Assembly: GCF_046545555.1 (NCBI RefSeq)
Contig: NZ_JBHZTH010000003.1
Coordinates: 248,001-312,000 of the forward strand
Length of the DNA: 64,000 bases
Origin: Winogradskyella sp046545555
Lineage (GTDB): Bacteria; Bacteroidota; Bacteroidia; Flavobacteriales; Flavobacteriaceae
Direction: 5' to 3'
Below are positions 17,858-27,020 of this stretch, piece by piece (within the stretch, counting starts at the first letter, position 1; each line of letters begins with the position of its first letter). The notes beneath the pieces were generated by a model. It was given only the letters and a program-made list of their open reading frames with translations, was not told the origin of the DNA and made no database searches. Made by a program: the position numbers and the translations under genes.

Positions 17858-18082
17858 ATGAAATTAAACTTATTATCCTGTGATGCGCAGCGACCAGATA
17901 AAAGGGCAATAGCTAAATGTATTACAGAGATTTCGTCTTATGGGAATACATCATTATCTCAAGAACTTACAGACATACTTTTAGAAGGTGATGCTGTAGA
18001 AATTGAAGTGAACAATAAAAACTCAGGTTCTGCATTACGAGCATTGCGAAAACTTGATATAGATTACGAAATTTTAGATTGA
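17858..18082 (+). CDS. Small conserved-looking cytoplasmic protein, function unknown
   Basis: A 74-residue protein 12 bases downstream of the PLD gene. It has no membrane segment. The alternation of helix and strand (RAIAKCITEISSYGN, ILLEGDAVEIEV, SALRALRKLDIDYEIL) vaguely resembles the compact alpha/beta fold of ribosomal L7/L12 C-terminal or ClpS-like domains. That likeness is by eye only. Codon use and position support a real gene. Confidence 0.7.
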   Translation: MKLNLLSCDAQRPDKRAIAKCITEISSYGNTSLSQELTDILLEGDAVEIEVNNKNSGSALRALRKLDIDYEILD

Positions 18083-18116
18083 TAAAAAATTGTGATTATT
18101 AAGACGTAAACTGTCT

Positions 18117-19022
18117 TTAAAGTAATAAATCTTCTAACGCAGGTCTTAGATTAACGTACTTAAAATCAAAGCCGGCATTTTCTATTTTTTCTGAGCTCAC
18201 ACGTTGGCTTTCAAATAATAAGATATGCATTTCTCCGAGAACTAATTTCATAGCAAATTTCGGAATATTTGGTAAAATCAATGGCCGTTCTAAAACAGTA
18301 GCAGTGACCTTAGTAAGTTCTTTATTACTTGCAGCGTTTGGCGCAACTCCGTTATAAATTCCTTCAAAATTGTTTTGTAATGCATATACAAACAAAGATG
18401 CTAAATCTTCCACATGGATCCAACTTTGCCACTGTTTACCATTTCCAAAAGCCGCACCAGCCCCAAATCTTATTGGCTTTACAATTTCTGGTAGTGCTCC
18501 TCCATTCTTTGCCAATACTAAACCAATTCTAATTTTAGCAACTATAGAGCCTAGAGGTTTAAAACCATCTACAGCGGCTTCCCACTGCTCTACAACTTCA
18601 CCTAAAAAAGAGCTAGACGCATCAGAAAATGATTCTTCGTAATAATTAGTTTCACTTGTAGGATATATGCCTATTGCGCTTGCAGAGATGACCTGCTTAA
18701 TTTTATAATTATGCTCCTTAATTGTGTTTTGTAAAAGTTCAGCAGTTTTAGTACGGCTTTCAAGAATTTCCTTTTTATAATCGTCTGTCCAACGTTTAGA
18801 TATTGAAGCACCAACCATATTTATAATAGCAGAAACACCTTCGAAACATTGATGGTCAATCTTATTGTCTTTAGGGTTCCAGTAAAAACCTTTATAATTA
18901 TCCTCTTTATTTAACTTAGATTTTGAAGTTGTGAGATAATGCACGTTAATACCATTATCATGACACTTTTTTACAATCTCCTGCCCTATGAGTCCTGTTG
19001 CTCCTGTTATTAAAACGGTCAT
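18117..19022 (-). CDS. TIGR01777-family epimerase (extended SDR, YfcH-like)
   Basis: A 301-residue NAD(P)-binding protein. The start at 19022 puts the glycine-rich nucleotide motif VLITGATGLIGQEIV at the N-terminus; an in-frame extension to 19124 adds a basic, unrelated-looking stretch and is rejected. Other signatures: SASAIGIYPTS (Ser/Tyr region), RIGLVLAKNGGALPEIVKP and WIHVEDLASLFVYAL, all typical of the YfcH/TIGR01777 group. The substrate of this group is not known. Monocistronic, minus strand. Confidence 0.93.
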   Translation of the reverse strand: MTVLITGATGLIGQEIVKKCHDNGINVHYLTTSKSKLNKEDNYKGFYWNPKDNKIDHQCFEGVSAIINMVGASISKRWTDDYKKEILESRTKTAELLQNTIKEHNYKIKQVISASAIGIYPTSETNYYEESFSDASSSFLGEVVEQWEAAVDGFKPLGSIVAKIRIGLVLAKNGGALPEIVKPIRFGAGAAFGNGKQWQSWIHVEDLASLFVYALQNNFEGIYNGVAPNAASNKELTKVTATVLERPLILPNIPKFAMKLVLGEMHILLFESQRVSSEKIENAGFDFKYVNLRPALEDLLL

Positions 19023-19224
19023 CTTTCTTCTTTTTGTAAAGATACGAAAGGGTAAAACCCTTAGAGTAGACTTTAATTTGGATTTAACGTTTAATACCTC
19101 ATTGTAAAAGGGAGATATTGCCACTTCAATTTGAAGAAAAAGTTAAAATTTATCCTTGTAATAACAATACTATTATACTTTTTTTTAAGCCTTAAGCTAT
19201 CAGCTCGTTTTACCAAATTTATTG

Positions 19225-19908
19225 TTACTGCACTTTACGTGCTCGTAACATTTCGCGTTTTCCAGGTGGTCCTGATAATCGCTCAACAGTAAAACCAACA
19301 GCTTGCATTGCGCGCCTAACGCTTCCTTTAGCGGAGTATGTTACTAACACACCATTATATCTCAAAGCTTTATACATAATTAAAAAGATGTTTTCTGTCC
19401 ATAAATTTGGCTGAACACGAGCGCCGAAAGCATCGAAGTAAATTATGTCAAATTCATTTTCTAAGTTGATATCTTTAAAAAACTTTTGTTGCTTTTCTAG
19501 CAGAAAACTTGGAGTAATTTGGTGTTGAAATTCCCAAGAACAATGATGTAATTTGTTAAATTCTGTTCTGTGCTTTTCAGAAATTTGTTCAACATAATTG
19601 AGTTCTTGTATTTCTTCTTTAGATACAGGATAAGCTTCAACACCAACATAATTTATTGGTTGATTCAGGTCTTCTCCGTTAATTAAAGTAAGAAAAGCAT
19701 TTAAGCCTGTTCCAAAACCAATTTCTAAAATTGAAATCGCTTCATGTTTTACGGTATTAACTGACTCTACAAAAAAAAGCAAACCATGTTTTAAATACAC
19801 ATGATTTGCTTCTTGTATTGCACCATGAATGGAATGATATTGCTCATCCCAATCTTCTATTTGTATGGTTTTAGAACCATCAGCTGTCGTAATTATTTTT
19901 CGTTGCAA
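19225..19908 (-). CDS. mnmD: tRNA (mnm5s2U34)-methyltransferase MnmD
   Basis: A 227-residue SAM-dependent methyltransferase corresponding to the N-terminal domain of MnmC; it would methylate 5-aminomethyl-2-thiouridine at the wobble position of certain tRNAs. Visible motifs: DEQYHSIHGAIQEANHVYL, the SAM loop ILEIGFGTGLNAFLTL, FDAFGARVQPNLWTENIF and the C-terminal YSAKGSVRRAMQAVGF with PGKREMLRA. The FAD-oxidase half of MnmC is absent, as in other stand-alone MnmD. The start is a TTG directly after the TAA of the upstream DUF4920 gene; no ATG fits the family's N-terminus. Confidence 0.93.
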   Translation of the reverse strand: MQRKIITTADGSKTIQIEDWDEQYHSIHGAIQEANHVYLKHGLLFFVESVNTVKHEAISILEIGFGTGLNAFLTLINGEDLNQPINYVGVEAYPVSKEEIQELNYVEQISEKHRTEFNKLHHCSWEFQHQITPSFLLEKQQKFFKDINLENEFDIIYFDAFGARVQPNLWTENIFLIMYKALRYNGVLVTYSAKGSVRRAMQAVGFTVERLSGPPGKREMLRARKVQ

Positions 19909-20415
19909 TTATTCTGTTTTAAGTAATACACCGTCAGCTTCAAAACGATATTCTAGCTTAGGTTCTGTAATTGCATCTATTTCTTCTTTTGATTTACCTG
20001 CATCTTCGGCATAGTGTCTTAATTCATCGACTGGAGTTTCTGTTATAAAAGCCTTTCCATTAACAACAACATCACCTTCAGCATCTAAAGGCATAAAGAA
20101 ACCATAATCTTTAAATTTTACCATTACTTGGTTTTCACCATCCATATCTAGCTTCATCCAACATCCTTTACTAGAACATACCTCTGCAATTTTACCTTTC
20201 ATTTTAGAAGGAACAGTATCACCTACCTTCATATTCTTATAGTGGACCATCATGCGCTCCGATGTTAGCGCATCTGCATCATTTATTTGCATACCTACCG
20301 ACGTATAAGCAATTTCTTCTTTTACATCCTCTATTTTCGTTTCTGTAGTTTTTGTTTCGTTCTTACATGAAACGATAACTAAACTAATTGCTATAAATAA
20401 GATTGTTTTTTTCAT
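19909..20415 (-). CDS. DUF4920 lipoprotein
   Basis: A 168-residue lipoprotein with lipobox VSC at about 15-17. The mature domain shows the DUF4920 pattern, including GKIAEVCSSKGCWMKLDM and VKFKDYGFFMPLDAEGDVVVNGKAF. The strictly conserved CxxxGCW suggests a metal or redox site, but the function is not established. Its stop is immediately followed by the TTG start of mnmD, so the two are co-translated. Confidence 0.9.
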   Translation of the reverse strand: MKKTILFIAISLVIVSCKNETKTTETKIEDVKEEIAYTSVGMQINDADALTSERMMVHYKNMKVGDTVPSKMKGKIAEVCSSKGCWMKLDMDGENQVMVKFKDYGFFMPLDAEGDVVVNGKAFITETPVDELRHYAEDAGKSKEEIDAITEPKLEYRFEADGVLLKTE

Positions 20416-20504
20416 TATTGATAGATTTTATATTCATAAATTATTGAATTACAAATTTACAAAATTTAAGACAATATAGCCTTTTATTAACCGCCATGAT
20501 TGTG

Positions 20505-20512
20505 TATTTTTG
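20505..20512 (+). promoter_or_regulatory. -7 box of the aminotransferase gene
   Basis: TATTTTTG, a perfect TAnnTTTG, ends 21 bases before the ATG at 20534. It lies over an in-frame TTG at 20510, which therefore cannot be the start codon. Confidence 0.6.
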
Positions 20513-20533
20513 CAAAATAAATCAAACGGGATT

Positions 20534-21604
20534 ATGGCTATTAACTATACAGAGGACATCCTCATTGAAAGATCAGAGACTTCAAATATTGCGAATATCG
20601 ATTTTAATAATTTAGATTTTGGTCGTGTATTTTCAGATCATATGTTTGTTTGTGATTTTAAAGATGGAAGATGGCAAACTCCAAAAATCCTCCCATATCA
20701 GCCTGTAACACTAGAGCCTTCTGCGAAGATTTTTCATTACGGACAGTCTATTTTTGAAGGTATGAAAGCTTATAAAGATACAGCAGATAACGTATTTTTA
20801 TTTAGACCTACAGATAATGTAAAACGGATGAATATTTCTGCAAAGCGTTTAGCAATGCCTGAAATACCAGAAAATTATTTTATAGATGGCCTTAAGGCTT
20901 TATTAAATATTGAGAAAGATTGGATTCCGACATCTAAAGGAAGTGCCCTTTACATAAGACCATTTATGTTTGCAACAGGTAAAGGTTTTCATGCCTCACC
21001 TGCAGACTCGTATAGATTTATTATTGCTTGTGCACCGTCTGGACCTTACTTTTCTGGAAAAGTTAACGTACTCATAGAAGAGCAATATTCGCGTTCTGCT
21101 AATGGAGGTGTAGGTTTTGCGAAGGCTGGTGGTAATTATGCTGGTCAATTCTACCCAACACAGTTAGCCAAAGAAAAAGGCTATCAGCAAGTTATTTGGA
21201 CTGATGATAATACACACGAATATATAGAAGAAGCTGGTGCTATGAATATTTTCGTTAGAATTAACGATACGTTACTTACAGTTCCGACTAGTGATCGTAT
21301 TTTAGATGGAATAACACGTAAAAGTATTCTGTCTATAGCCAAAGCGGAAGGCATCAAAACCGAAGTGCGCAAAATAAAGGTTACAGAACTTATTGAAGCT
21401 TCTGAAAATGGAAGCCTTAAAGAACTTTTTGGTGCAGGTACGGCAGCAGTTATTTCACCTATTTCTGGCTTTGGTTTTAAAGATAAAGACTATCAATTAC
21501 CAGTGATAGAAAATACATATGGTGATTTGTTGAAAAAGCGTATTACTGATATACAGACAAATCAAATAGAAGATGCTTTTGGTTGGCGTGTAAAGGTGCA
21601 GTAA
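20534..21604 (+). CDS. ilvE: Branched-chain amino acid aminotransferase
   Basis: A 356-residue PLP enzyme that interconverts leucine, isoleucine and valine with their 2-oxoacids. Class IV aminotransferase features: HYGQSIFEGMKAYK near residue 75, RFIIACAPSGPYF, the PLP-lysine region VGFAKAGGNYAGQF (Lys about 197) and EEAGAMNIFV, then TVPTSDRILDGITRKSIL. Length fits the long (BCAT type II) form. The ATG at 20534 is chosen because a promoter -7 box covers the earlier in-frame TTG. Confidence 0.94.
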   Translation: MAINYTEDILIERSETSNIANIDFNNLDFGRVFSDHMFVCDFKDGRWQTPKILPYQPVTLEPSAKIFHYGQSIFEGMKAYKDTADNVFLFRPTDNVKRMNISAKRLAMPEIPENYFIDGLKALLNIEKDWIPTSKGSALYIRPFMFATGKGFHASPADSYRFIIACAPSGPYFSGKVNVLIEEQYSRSANGGVGFAKAGGNYAGQFYPTQLAKEKGYQQVIWTDDNTHEYIEEAGAMNIFVRINDTLLTVPTSDRILDGITRKSILSIAKAEGIKTEVRKIKVTELIEASENGSLKELFGAGTAAVISPISGFGFKDKDYQLPVIENTYGDLLKKRITDIQTNQIEDAFGWRVKVQ

Positions 21605-21628
21605 TGTATTTGATATTTTGTACTTTTC

Positions 21629-22015
21629 CTATTTATCTAAAATCTCTTTTATATTAGGTTTAAAGTAATTAGGTCCCTTTAAAACTTTACCATCCTCCCT
21701 GTAAATTGGCTCTCCATCTTCACCTAGTTTACTCATATTACTGCGTTGAATCTCTTCAAATACTTCTTCTATTTTATGCTGCATGCCATGCTCGATAATT
21801 GTACCACATAATATATATAGCATATCTCCCAAAGCATCTGCTACCTCAACCAAGTCATTATCATTTGCAGCTTCGAGGTACTCTTCATTTTCCTCTCGCA
21901 TAAGTTTATATCGTAGCATATTTTTATCTGTTCCTAAGTCTGCCTTTGGCGTTTCTCTGTGACCTATTTTAAAAGCGGTATGAAATGCTTTTACTGCATT
22001 AATTTTGTCTTGCAT
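21629..22015 (-). CDS. MazG-like nucleoside triphosphate pyrophosphohydrolase
   Basis: A 128-residue all-helical protein. The metal-binding pattern EENEEYLEAANDNDLVEVADALGDMLYIL has the EExxE...ExxD spacing of MazG/dUTPase-2-like hydrolases, which cleave NTPs to NMP and pyrophosphate. The C-terminal half (EEVFEEIQRSNMSKLGEDGEP, then GKVLKGPNYFKPNI) is typical of the short bacterial form. Single gene, convergent with ilvE. Confidence 0.88.
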   Translation of the reverse strand: MQDKINAVKAFHTAFKIGHRETPKADLGTDKNMLRYKLMREENEEYLEAANDNDLVEVADALGDMLYILCGTIIEHGMQHKIEEVFEEIQRSNMSKLGEDGEPIYREDGKVLKGPNYFKPNIKEILDK

Positions 22016-22070
22016 AACAGTTGTTAGTTTTTTAGTAGCTTAATTCTTATTTTCGCATAAAAATAAGAAG

Positions 22071-22256
22071 ATGTTCACTACTGGTCAATTGATTTTTGGA
22101 TTATTATTTTTTATAGCTTTCGTTATTGCTATTGCATATCAATACCGTAAAGATCTTAAAATTCACAAAGCATATTATAAAGGCACTATTTGGATCTTAA
22201 TTGCTTTTATTGGCTTTATTGGTATGATTGCCGCTGTGAAGTTTGTTTTTATGTAG
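22071..22256 (+). CDS. Small two-helix membrane protein
   Basis: A 61-residue protein with two transmembrane segments (about 5-22 and 40-60) joined by a short basic loop (YRKDLKIHKAYYKG). Proteins of this shape recur in Flavobacteria but have no known function. It begins 55 bases from the divergent MazG-like gene. Confidence 0.75.
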   Translation: MFTTGQLIFGLLFFIAFVIAIAYQYRKDLKIHKAYYKGTIWILIAFIGFIGMIAAVKFVFM

Positions 22257-22330
22257 ATATAATCTTACTAATTGAAATAGATTAAACTAGGACTTTTCTA
22301 ACTTAAGTTGTTATATTATAAAAAGCGCTT

Positions 22331-22411
22331 ATGGACTTAGTTTATATTATAGCAGGATTATTGCTAATTAATTTTGTATTACTACTTTTTAGCTCAAACC
22401 AGACAGAATAA
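22331..22411 (+). CDS. Possible 26-residue single-helix membrane peptide
   Basis: ATG at 22331 opens 26 codons closed by TAA. After MD, residues 3-21 are almost entirely hydrophobic (LVYIIAGLLLINFVLLLF) and the tail is SSNQTE, which fits a tiny membrane-anchored peptide such as those that accompany transporters. No promoter box or ribosome-binding site was found and it could be chance. It lies 74 bases after the 61-residue membrane protein. Confidence 0.35.
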   Translation: MDLVYIIAGLLLINFVLLLFSSNQTE

Positions 22412-22563
22412 TTTTAAAATTTACTTCTTTATAAGAATTCATATTTCAATATAATTGAATGTCAAATTTAGGATACATTCTACAAATTGAGATATATTAA
22501 AATTATGTTATCCCATTAATAAGATGTAATTAAAAATTTGCTCTTGCTTTATTACAGAACAAA

Positions 22564-22597
22564 TAAAAAGCAGTCCTATACTATAGAACTGCTTTTA
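22564..22597 (-). terminator. Terminator of the DPP III gene
   Basis: AAAAGCAGT (22566-22574) pairs with ACTGCTTTT (22588-22596); an inner CTATA/TATAG stem extends it. On the minus strand it is followed by TTTTTATTTG, 23 bases after the peptidase stop. Confidence 0.75.
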
Positions 22598-22619
22598 AAT
22601 ATTTCAAAAATAGGTTTTT

Positions 22620-24638
22620 CTAATTGACCTTTGGTAAATGACTATAAGTCTTGCTATATTCTAACATCTGCTCTGAGTAGCCAACTGGTTGTGTTACTTT
22701 AATCGCTATAATTTCACCAGCATCATTCATTTCTGGTACTAAAACAGGATTTACAAAACCGCTGTAAGGTGCAGATGTAAACTGCTTGTTACGCTCCAAA
22801 ACTTCAGCATGTAGAGTCTGATCTACTTTTACTCCGTAGCCTTCAACCAAAGCTTCTACAGCCGCAAAATCACCTTCTGACTTAATACGCTGCGTTTCTC
22901 TCAATAATTGCCCAAACAACATGTGCAACTTTTCGTAATCATTGATATTAAAATAAGTTTTACCATCTCTAGTTACTTTTTCAATTACATTATCCGCTTT
23001 TCCTTTTTCGAAAGCCCAAGCCGAAACCCATTGTCTATTTCTCATATGTGCTTCTTCAACATCATTACCTAACTCAAGTCTAATTAATTGAGACATCAGT
23101 CCATTTCTAATGTAACCATCAAAAGCTGCTTTACCAACTTTCTCCCAATCTTCTACTAAACCTAATTCTTGTAATTTAGAATCATATAAATAATATAAGC
23201 CAACTAAATCTGCTCTTCCTTCCTCTAAAGTAGACGCATAATTTTTAAGTGTTTCCTTTGTTTCTCCTACACCTGGATTTAATTGTCCGGATGCATGACC
23301 TATGACTTCATGTAAAGCCGTATGTAATTTATCTGCAAGTCCACCAAATTCTTCTTCGAGCTGCAACTCTTCCTCATCGTGAACAAATTCTTTTAAACGC
23401 CCCGAACTACCAGCATTAGCATAAGCGTTAATAATATTTCCTAAAGAAACGGATTTACTACCTACTTCTTTTCTAATCCAATTTGCATTTGGCAAATTCA
23501 CACCAATTGGTGTGCTTGGTGATGCGTCTCCAGCCTCTCCAGCAACGGTAACAACTTTATAGGTAACACCAACAACGCTATCTTTTTTATGTTCCTCCAT
23601 TAATGGCGAATTGTCTTCAAACCACTGAGCGTTTTCCGATAATACGGCCATTTTTTTAGACATATCAAAATCGTTTATTTGAACAATTGTCTCATAAGAA
23701 CCCCTATAACCTAAAGGATCATTATATACTTCAATAAAACTATTAATATAATCTACATTCCCGTCTGTTGCTGCTGTCCATGCAACATTATAATCATCCC
23801 AAGTTTGTAAATCCCCTGTTTTATAATACTTAATTAACAGACCGATTGCATCTCCTTGTGCTTGGTTTTCAGCAACACCCTGTGCCTTTTCTAACCATTG
23901 AACAATTTTGTCTATTGCAGAGCCATATAGCCCACCTGATTTATATATACGCTCTTTTAACACACCATCTTCCTTAACTAATTGTGAGTTTAGTCCATAG
24001 GAAAGTGGTCTTTCAGAATTTGGTGATGTCTTCTTTTTATAAAAATTGATAACATCGTCACTTGTTACATCTGGTCCATAAAAATTAACTGCTGATAGCA
24101 ATACATTATCCACATCTTTCGCCTGATTTACTTTTTTTAAATCTTCATCACTAAATATTGCAGTTAGTGCTGCTCCATCTAATTTGGTGCTTGTGGCTAA
24201 AAGTAATTCGTTTAAATAATCTTTAGAAAACTCCGGTTTCAACTTGTCGTTAGAATAATGATGGTGAATACCATTACTAAACCAGACCCGCTTTAAATAC
24301 GTTTCAAAATTTTTCCAATTATTAGAAGATTTATCACCGTCGTATTTTGTGTAGATATCTTCTAGTGCAGCTCTAATTTTAAGATTATGCCTATAGTTTT
24401 GATCCCACATAATATCGCGTCCTGCCAAACCAGCCTCAGTAAGATAATACACTAGTTTTTGTTCCTTTAATGTAAGGTTTTCCCAACCAGGAATTTGATA
24501 ACGTAGAATTTTAATGTCAGCGAATTGCTCTACATTAAAACTGAATTCTACATTAGCTTCTTCTTCTTTTACTTCCTCCTGACATGCGATTACCAGTAAG
24601 GCAAACATAAAAATTGTAAATATTGATTTTAACTTCAT
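22620..24638 (-). CDS. Dipeptidyl peptidase III (M49) lipoprotein
   Basis: A 672-residue zinc peptidase that removes dipeptides from N-termini. The zinc motif is HEVIGH at about 443-448 and the second motif EEGRAD at about 472-477, matching HExxxH and EExRAE/D of family M49. The lipobox VIAC near residue 18 predicts a lipoprotein, unusual compared with cytosolic eukaryotic DPP III but common in Bacteroidetes. I take the ATG at 24638 (MKLKSIFTIF); ATGs further upstream add an uncharged leader that would spoil the signal peptide. Confidence 0.93.
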   Translation of the reverse strand: MKLKSIFTIFMFALLVIACQEEVKEEEANVEFSFNVEQFADIKILRYQIPGWENLTLKEQKLVYYLTEAGLAGRDIMWDQNYRHNLKIRAALEDIYTKYDGDKSSNNWKNFETYLKRVWFSNGIHHHYSNDKLKPEFSKDYLNELLLATSTKLDGAALTAIFSDEDLKKVNQAKDVDNVLLSAVNFYGPDVTSDDVINFYKKKTSPNSERPLSYGLNSQLVKEDGVLKERIYKSGGLYGSAIDKIVQWLEKAQGVAENQAQGDAIGLLIKYYKTGDLQTWDDYNVAWTAATDGNVDYINSFIEVYNDPLGYRGSYETIVQINDFDMSKKMAVLSENAQWFEDNSPLMEEHKKDSVVGVTYKVVTVAGEAGDASPSTPIGVNLPNANWIRKEVGSKSVSLGNIINAYANAGSSGRLKEFVHDEEELQLEEEFGGLADKLHTALHEVIGHASGQLNPGVGETKETLKNYASTLEEGRADLVGLYYLYDSKLQELGLVEDWEKVGKAAFDGYIRNGLMSQLIRLELGNDVEEAHMRNRQWVSAWAFEKGKADNVIEKVTRDGKTYFNINDYEKLHMLFGQLLRETQRIKSEGDFAAVEALVEGYGVKVDQTLHAEVLERNKQFTSAPYSGFVNPVLVPEMNDAGEIIAIKVTQPVGYSEQMLEYSKTYSHLPKVN

Positions 24639-24699
24639 AGTGTTAGTCATTTTTAGTTGTAGCCAAATGTAATACATATATCACATATCATAAAATTGC

Positions 24700-24707
24700 T
24701 ATCTTTG
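24700..24707 (+). promoter_or_regulatory. Possible -7 box for the SRPBCC-crcB unit
   Basis: TATCTTTG, a full TAnnTTTG match, 117 bases before the ATG at 24824. No convincing -33 element. Confidence 0.4.
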
Positions 24708-24823
24708 GAAGAGAACTAAGTTAATTCAACAAAATGAAACGAGTATGCTCAAAATATTATAGCCTACCGTTCTAATTAATAGCGAACAGCATATAACGTC
24801 TAAAAAACAATTAATATAAACAC

Positions 24824-25843
24824 ATGAAAGCTTTAAAATACGTATTATTACTACTCCTTATAGTAATTATAGGTTTTTCAATCTATATAGCGGTTCAACC
24901 AAATTCCTTTGAGGTTACAAGAACTAAAACTATAAATGCACCACAATCTGTGGTTTATAATAATGTCATTGATTTTAAAAACTGGGAAGCATGGAATTCT
25001 TGGAAAGATGAAAAACCAGAAACCATTATAACTTTACCAGAGAAAACCTTAGGTATTGGAGGTTTTTACACTTGGGAAGATGAAGATGGAGTTGGCACTA
25101 TGAAAACAATTGATACTAGAGAAAATTCATCAATTTCTCAAGAAATGCAGTTTGGTGATTTTCCGCCATCAGATGTGACTTGGGATTTAAAAGCAAATAC
25201 CGATGGTTCTACTGAAGTAACTTGGAATATTAAAGGTGAGAATCTGCCATTTATTTTTAAAGCATTTTCTGTGGTAATGGGCGGTATGGAAAAACAAATT
25301 GGACCTCATTTTGAGCGAGGACTTACTATGCTAGATAGTGTATTGCAAGAGGAAATGAAACTCTATAGTATTAATGTAGACGGCATTACTCAACATAGTG
25401 GAGGGTACTACTTATATAAAACAGCATCTTGTAAACTTAGTGAATTTGAAAAAAACATGAAACAAATGCTACCAGAGGTTGGCGCTTATGCAATATCTCA
25501 TAATGTAACAATGGCAGGACCACCTTTTATTCTTTACCTTAAATGGGATGAAGAAAACGATGCAGCTATTTTCTCGACCTGCGTACCAACCAATTCTAAG
25601 ATCATTTCTGACCAATCAGATATCCTAACTGGCAAGCTTGAGTCCTTTAGAGCTGTAAAAACAGTTTTAAAAGGAGATTATATAAATCTTAAAGAAGCCT
25701 GGGAAGCAAGTATGAAATATATTGCTGACAATAATCTCGAAATCATTGAAAATGGTTCAATGTTAGAAACATACTTAACAGATCCTGTAAGTCACCCTAA
25801 TCCTGCTAATTGGGTAACTGAAATTTATGTAGCGATAAAATAA
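24824..25843 (+). CDS. SRPBCC domain fused to a GyrI-like ligand-binding domain
   Basis: A 339-residue protein. An N-terminal membrane helix (about 5-24) is followed by a SRPBCC/polyketide-cyclase fold (about 30-170: KTINAPQSVVYNNVIDFKNWEAWNSW). The C-terminal part (about 185-339) resembles the GyrI/AraC effector-binding domain (KMLPEVGAYAISHNVTMAGPPFILY, then a final ITEIYVAIK-type strand). Both folds bind small hydrophobic ligands; the combination is frequent in Bacteroidetes and uncharacterised. The stop is directly followed by the ATG of the fluoride-channel gene. Confidence 0.88.
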   Translation: MKALKYVLLLLLIVIIGFSIYIAVQPNSFEVTRTKTINAPQSVVYNNVIDFKNWEAWNSWKDEKPETIITLPEKTLGIGGFYTWEDEDGVGTMKTIDTRENSSISQEMQFGDFPPSDVTWDLKANTDGSTEVTWNIKGENLPFIFKAFSVVMGGMEKQIGPHFERGLTMLDSVLQEEMKLYSINVDGITQHSGGYYLYKTASCKLSEFEKNMKQMLPEVGAYAISHNVTMAGPPFILYLKWDEENDAAIFSTCVPTNSKIISDQSDILTGKLESFRAVKTVLKGDYINLKEAWEASMKYIADNNLEIIENGSMLETYLTDPVSHPNPANWVTEIYVAIK

Positions 25844-26212
25844 ATGAAACAACTAATTTTAGTTTTTGTCGGTGGAGGTTTTGGTAGTGTATTACGCTTT
25901 ATAATTGGAAAATGGCTTAATAATTCTGACAGCGGAATTCCTTTTGGTACTTTCGCCACAAATATAATAGGCAGTCTACTTATTGGTGTAATATTAGGTT
26001 TAGCAGCGAAAAACGAAACCTTATCTCAAAGTCAAACTTTACTTTTAGCAACTGGATTTTGTGGGGGTTTTACAACATTCTCTACTTTTGCATATGAGAA
26101 CCATGTGTTTTTAAAATCGGGAGACTTCTCAAGTTTTGCCTTGTACACAATAGCAAGTTTCGTTGTTGGTTTTTTAGCTGTCTTTTTTGGAATATATCTC
26201 GTTAAAGGTTAG
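25844..26212 (+). CDS. crcB: Fluoride channel/exporter CrcB (FluC)
   Basis: A 122-residue membrane protein with four helices that lets fluoride leave the cell as a dual-topology dimer. Signatures: GGGFGSVLRFIIGKWL at the start, PFGTFATNIIGSLLIG, and the pore/Na+ site GFCGGFTTFSTFAYE. No fluoride riboswitch is visible, since the start codon follows the previous stop directly. Its last 11 bases overlap the 3' end of the opposing DUF1684 gene. Confidence 0.95.
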   Translation: MKQLILVFVGGGFGSVLRFIIGKWLNNSDSGIPFGTFATNIIGSLLIGVILGLAAKNETLSQSQTLLLATGFCGGFTTFSTFAYENHVFLKSGDFSSFALYTIASFVVGFLAVFFGIYLVKG

Positions 26213-26810
26213 GCTTTTTAAAGACTTTAACACCAGCCTCTATGGCTATATCTAAATGATTAACTCTAGGTACAATAGGACAAGAATACTTTTCATTATA
26301 AGCACAATAGGGATTATAAGCTTTATTAAAATCTATTGTGATTGTATCTGCTAAAGGAATCCTTAAATCTATATAGCGTCCTCCTCCATAACTATCATAA
26401 CCATTTGTATTATCTAAAAAAGGAAGAAAAAGATAATCTTTATAACCTTCCTTATCCATCATATCCTCACCTTGATAAACATTGAGCTGAAATTGTTCAC
26501 CTTTTAATTTAAAATTTAAAACACCATATACGCGCTCTTTAGAAACTTCAGCAGTTGTAGTTTTCATTAAAAACCATTCGCTATCTGGTGTTCGTTTTAG
26601 TTCTGATTTTACCACGAAAGAAGAATCGAAAGCAAAAAAATCCAAGCTTTTGAAGGTTTTTAAATCTCTCTTTTTTAACGGTGATTTTGAAGCATCTTTA
26701 AAATTAGAATTTTGTTGCCTTTGCCATTCTGTGCCTTCATTGAGCAGCTCTTTGCCTTGTTCGCAACTCCATGTAGCAGCAATCAAAAAAAATAACAATA
26801 CTCTTATCAT
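26202..26810 (-). CDS. DUF1684 lipoprotein
   Basis: A 202-residue protein with a lipoprotein signal (MIRVLLFFLIAATWSC). The DUF1684 domain is recognised by FKLKGEQFQLNVYQGE, DNTNGYDSYGGGRYIDLRIP and the C-terminal NPYCAYNEKYSCPIVPRVNHLDIAIEAGVK. The enzymatic role is not known. The start at 26810 is preferred over an in-frame ATG at 26846, because the latter would put charged residues before the signal peptide. Confidence 0.9.
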   Translation of the reverse strand: MIRVLLFFLIAATWSCEQGKELLNEGTEWQRQQNSNFKDASKSPLKKRDLKTFKSLDFFAFDSSFVVKSELKRTPDSEWFLMKTTTAEVSKERVYGVLNFKLKGEQFQLNVYQGEDMMDKEGYKDYLFLPFLDNTNGYDSYGGGRYIDLRIPLADTITIDFNKAYNPYCAYNEKYSCPIVPRVNHLDIAIEAGVKVFKKPNL

Positions 26811-26855
26811 CTTGGTAAATTTTAATGTAAAAATACAACTTATCATATTTTATTG

Positions 26856-27020
26856 TAGTTTTGACACTCAATAAGTTCGCATTTATGTTACAAGTCATTA
26901 GATATACAAAGCAAACCTGTTTAGTTTCTTCGGAAATTGTTCGGACGCATTATCTATTGTAGCTATAAACATATACTATTAAACAATATTTAAAAGTCCG
27001 ACGTCAACGTCGGACTTTTT
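26856..27020 (+). ncRNA. Candidate leader RNA or attenuator before the MFS-YpdA operon
   Basis: A -7 box TAGTTTTG at 26856-26863 would start a transcript near 26870. It would run about 150 bases to a very strong terminator at 26992-27020, only 21 bases before the MFS start codon. The segment contains a 25-codon ORF (26885-26962). It could be a free small RNA or a leader whose terminator controls the operon. It matches no RNA family I know. Confidence 0.4.
26992..27020 (+). terminator. Strong rho-independent terminator upstream of the MFS gene
   Basis: AAAAGTCCGACGT (26992-27004) and ACGTCGGACTTTT (27007-27019) form a 13-bp perfect stem around CA, followed by more T. No annotated plus-strand gene ends just before it. 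Confidence 0.9.

Noticed and set aside
25830..25843. Fluoride riboswitch before crcB
   Set aside because: The start codon directly follows the previous stop and no aptamer-like fold was found upstream.
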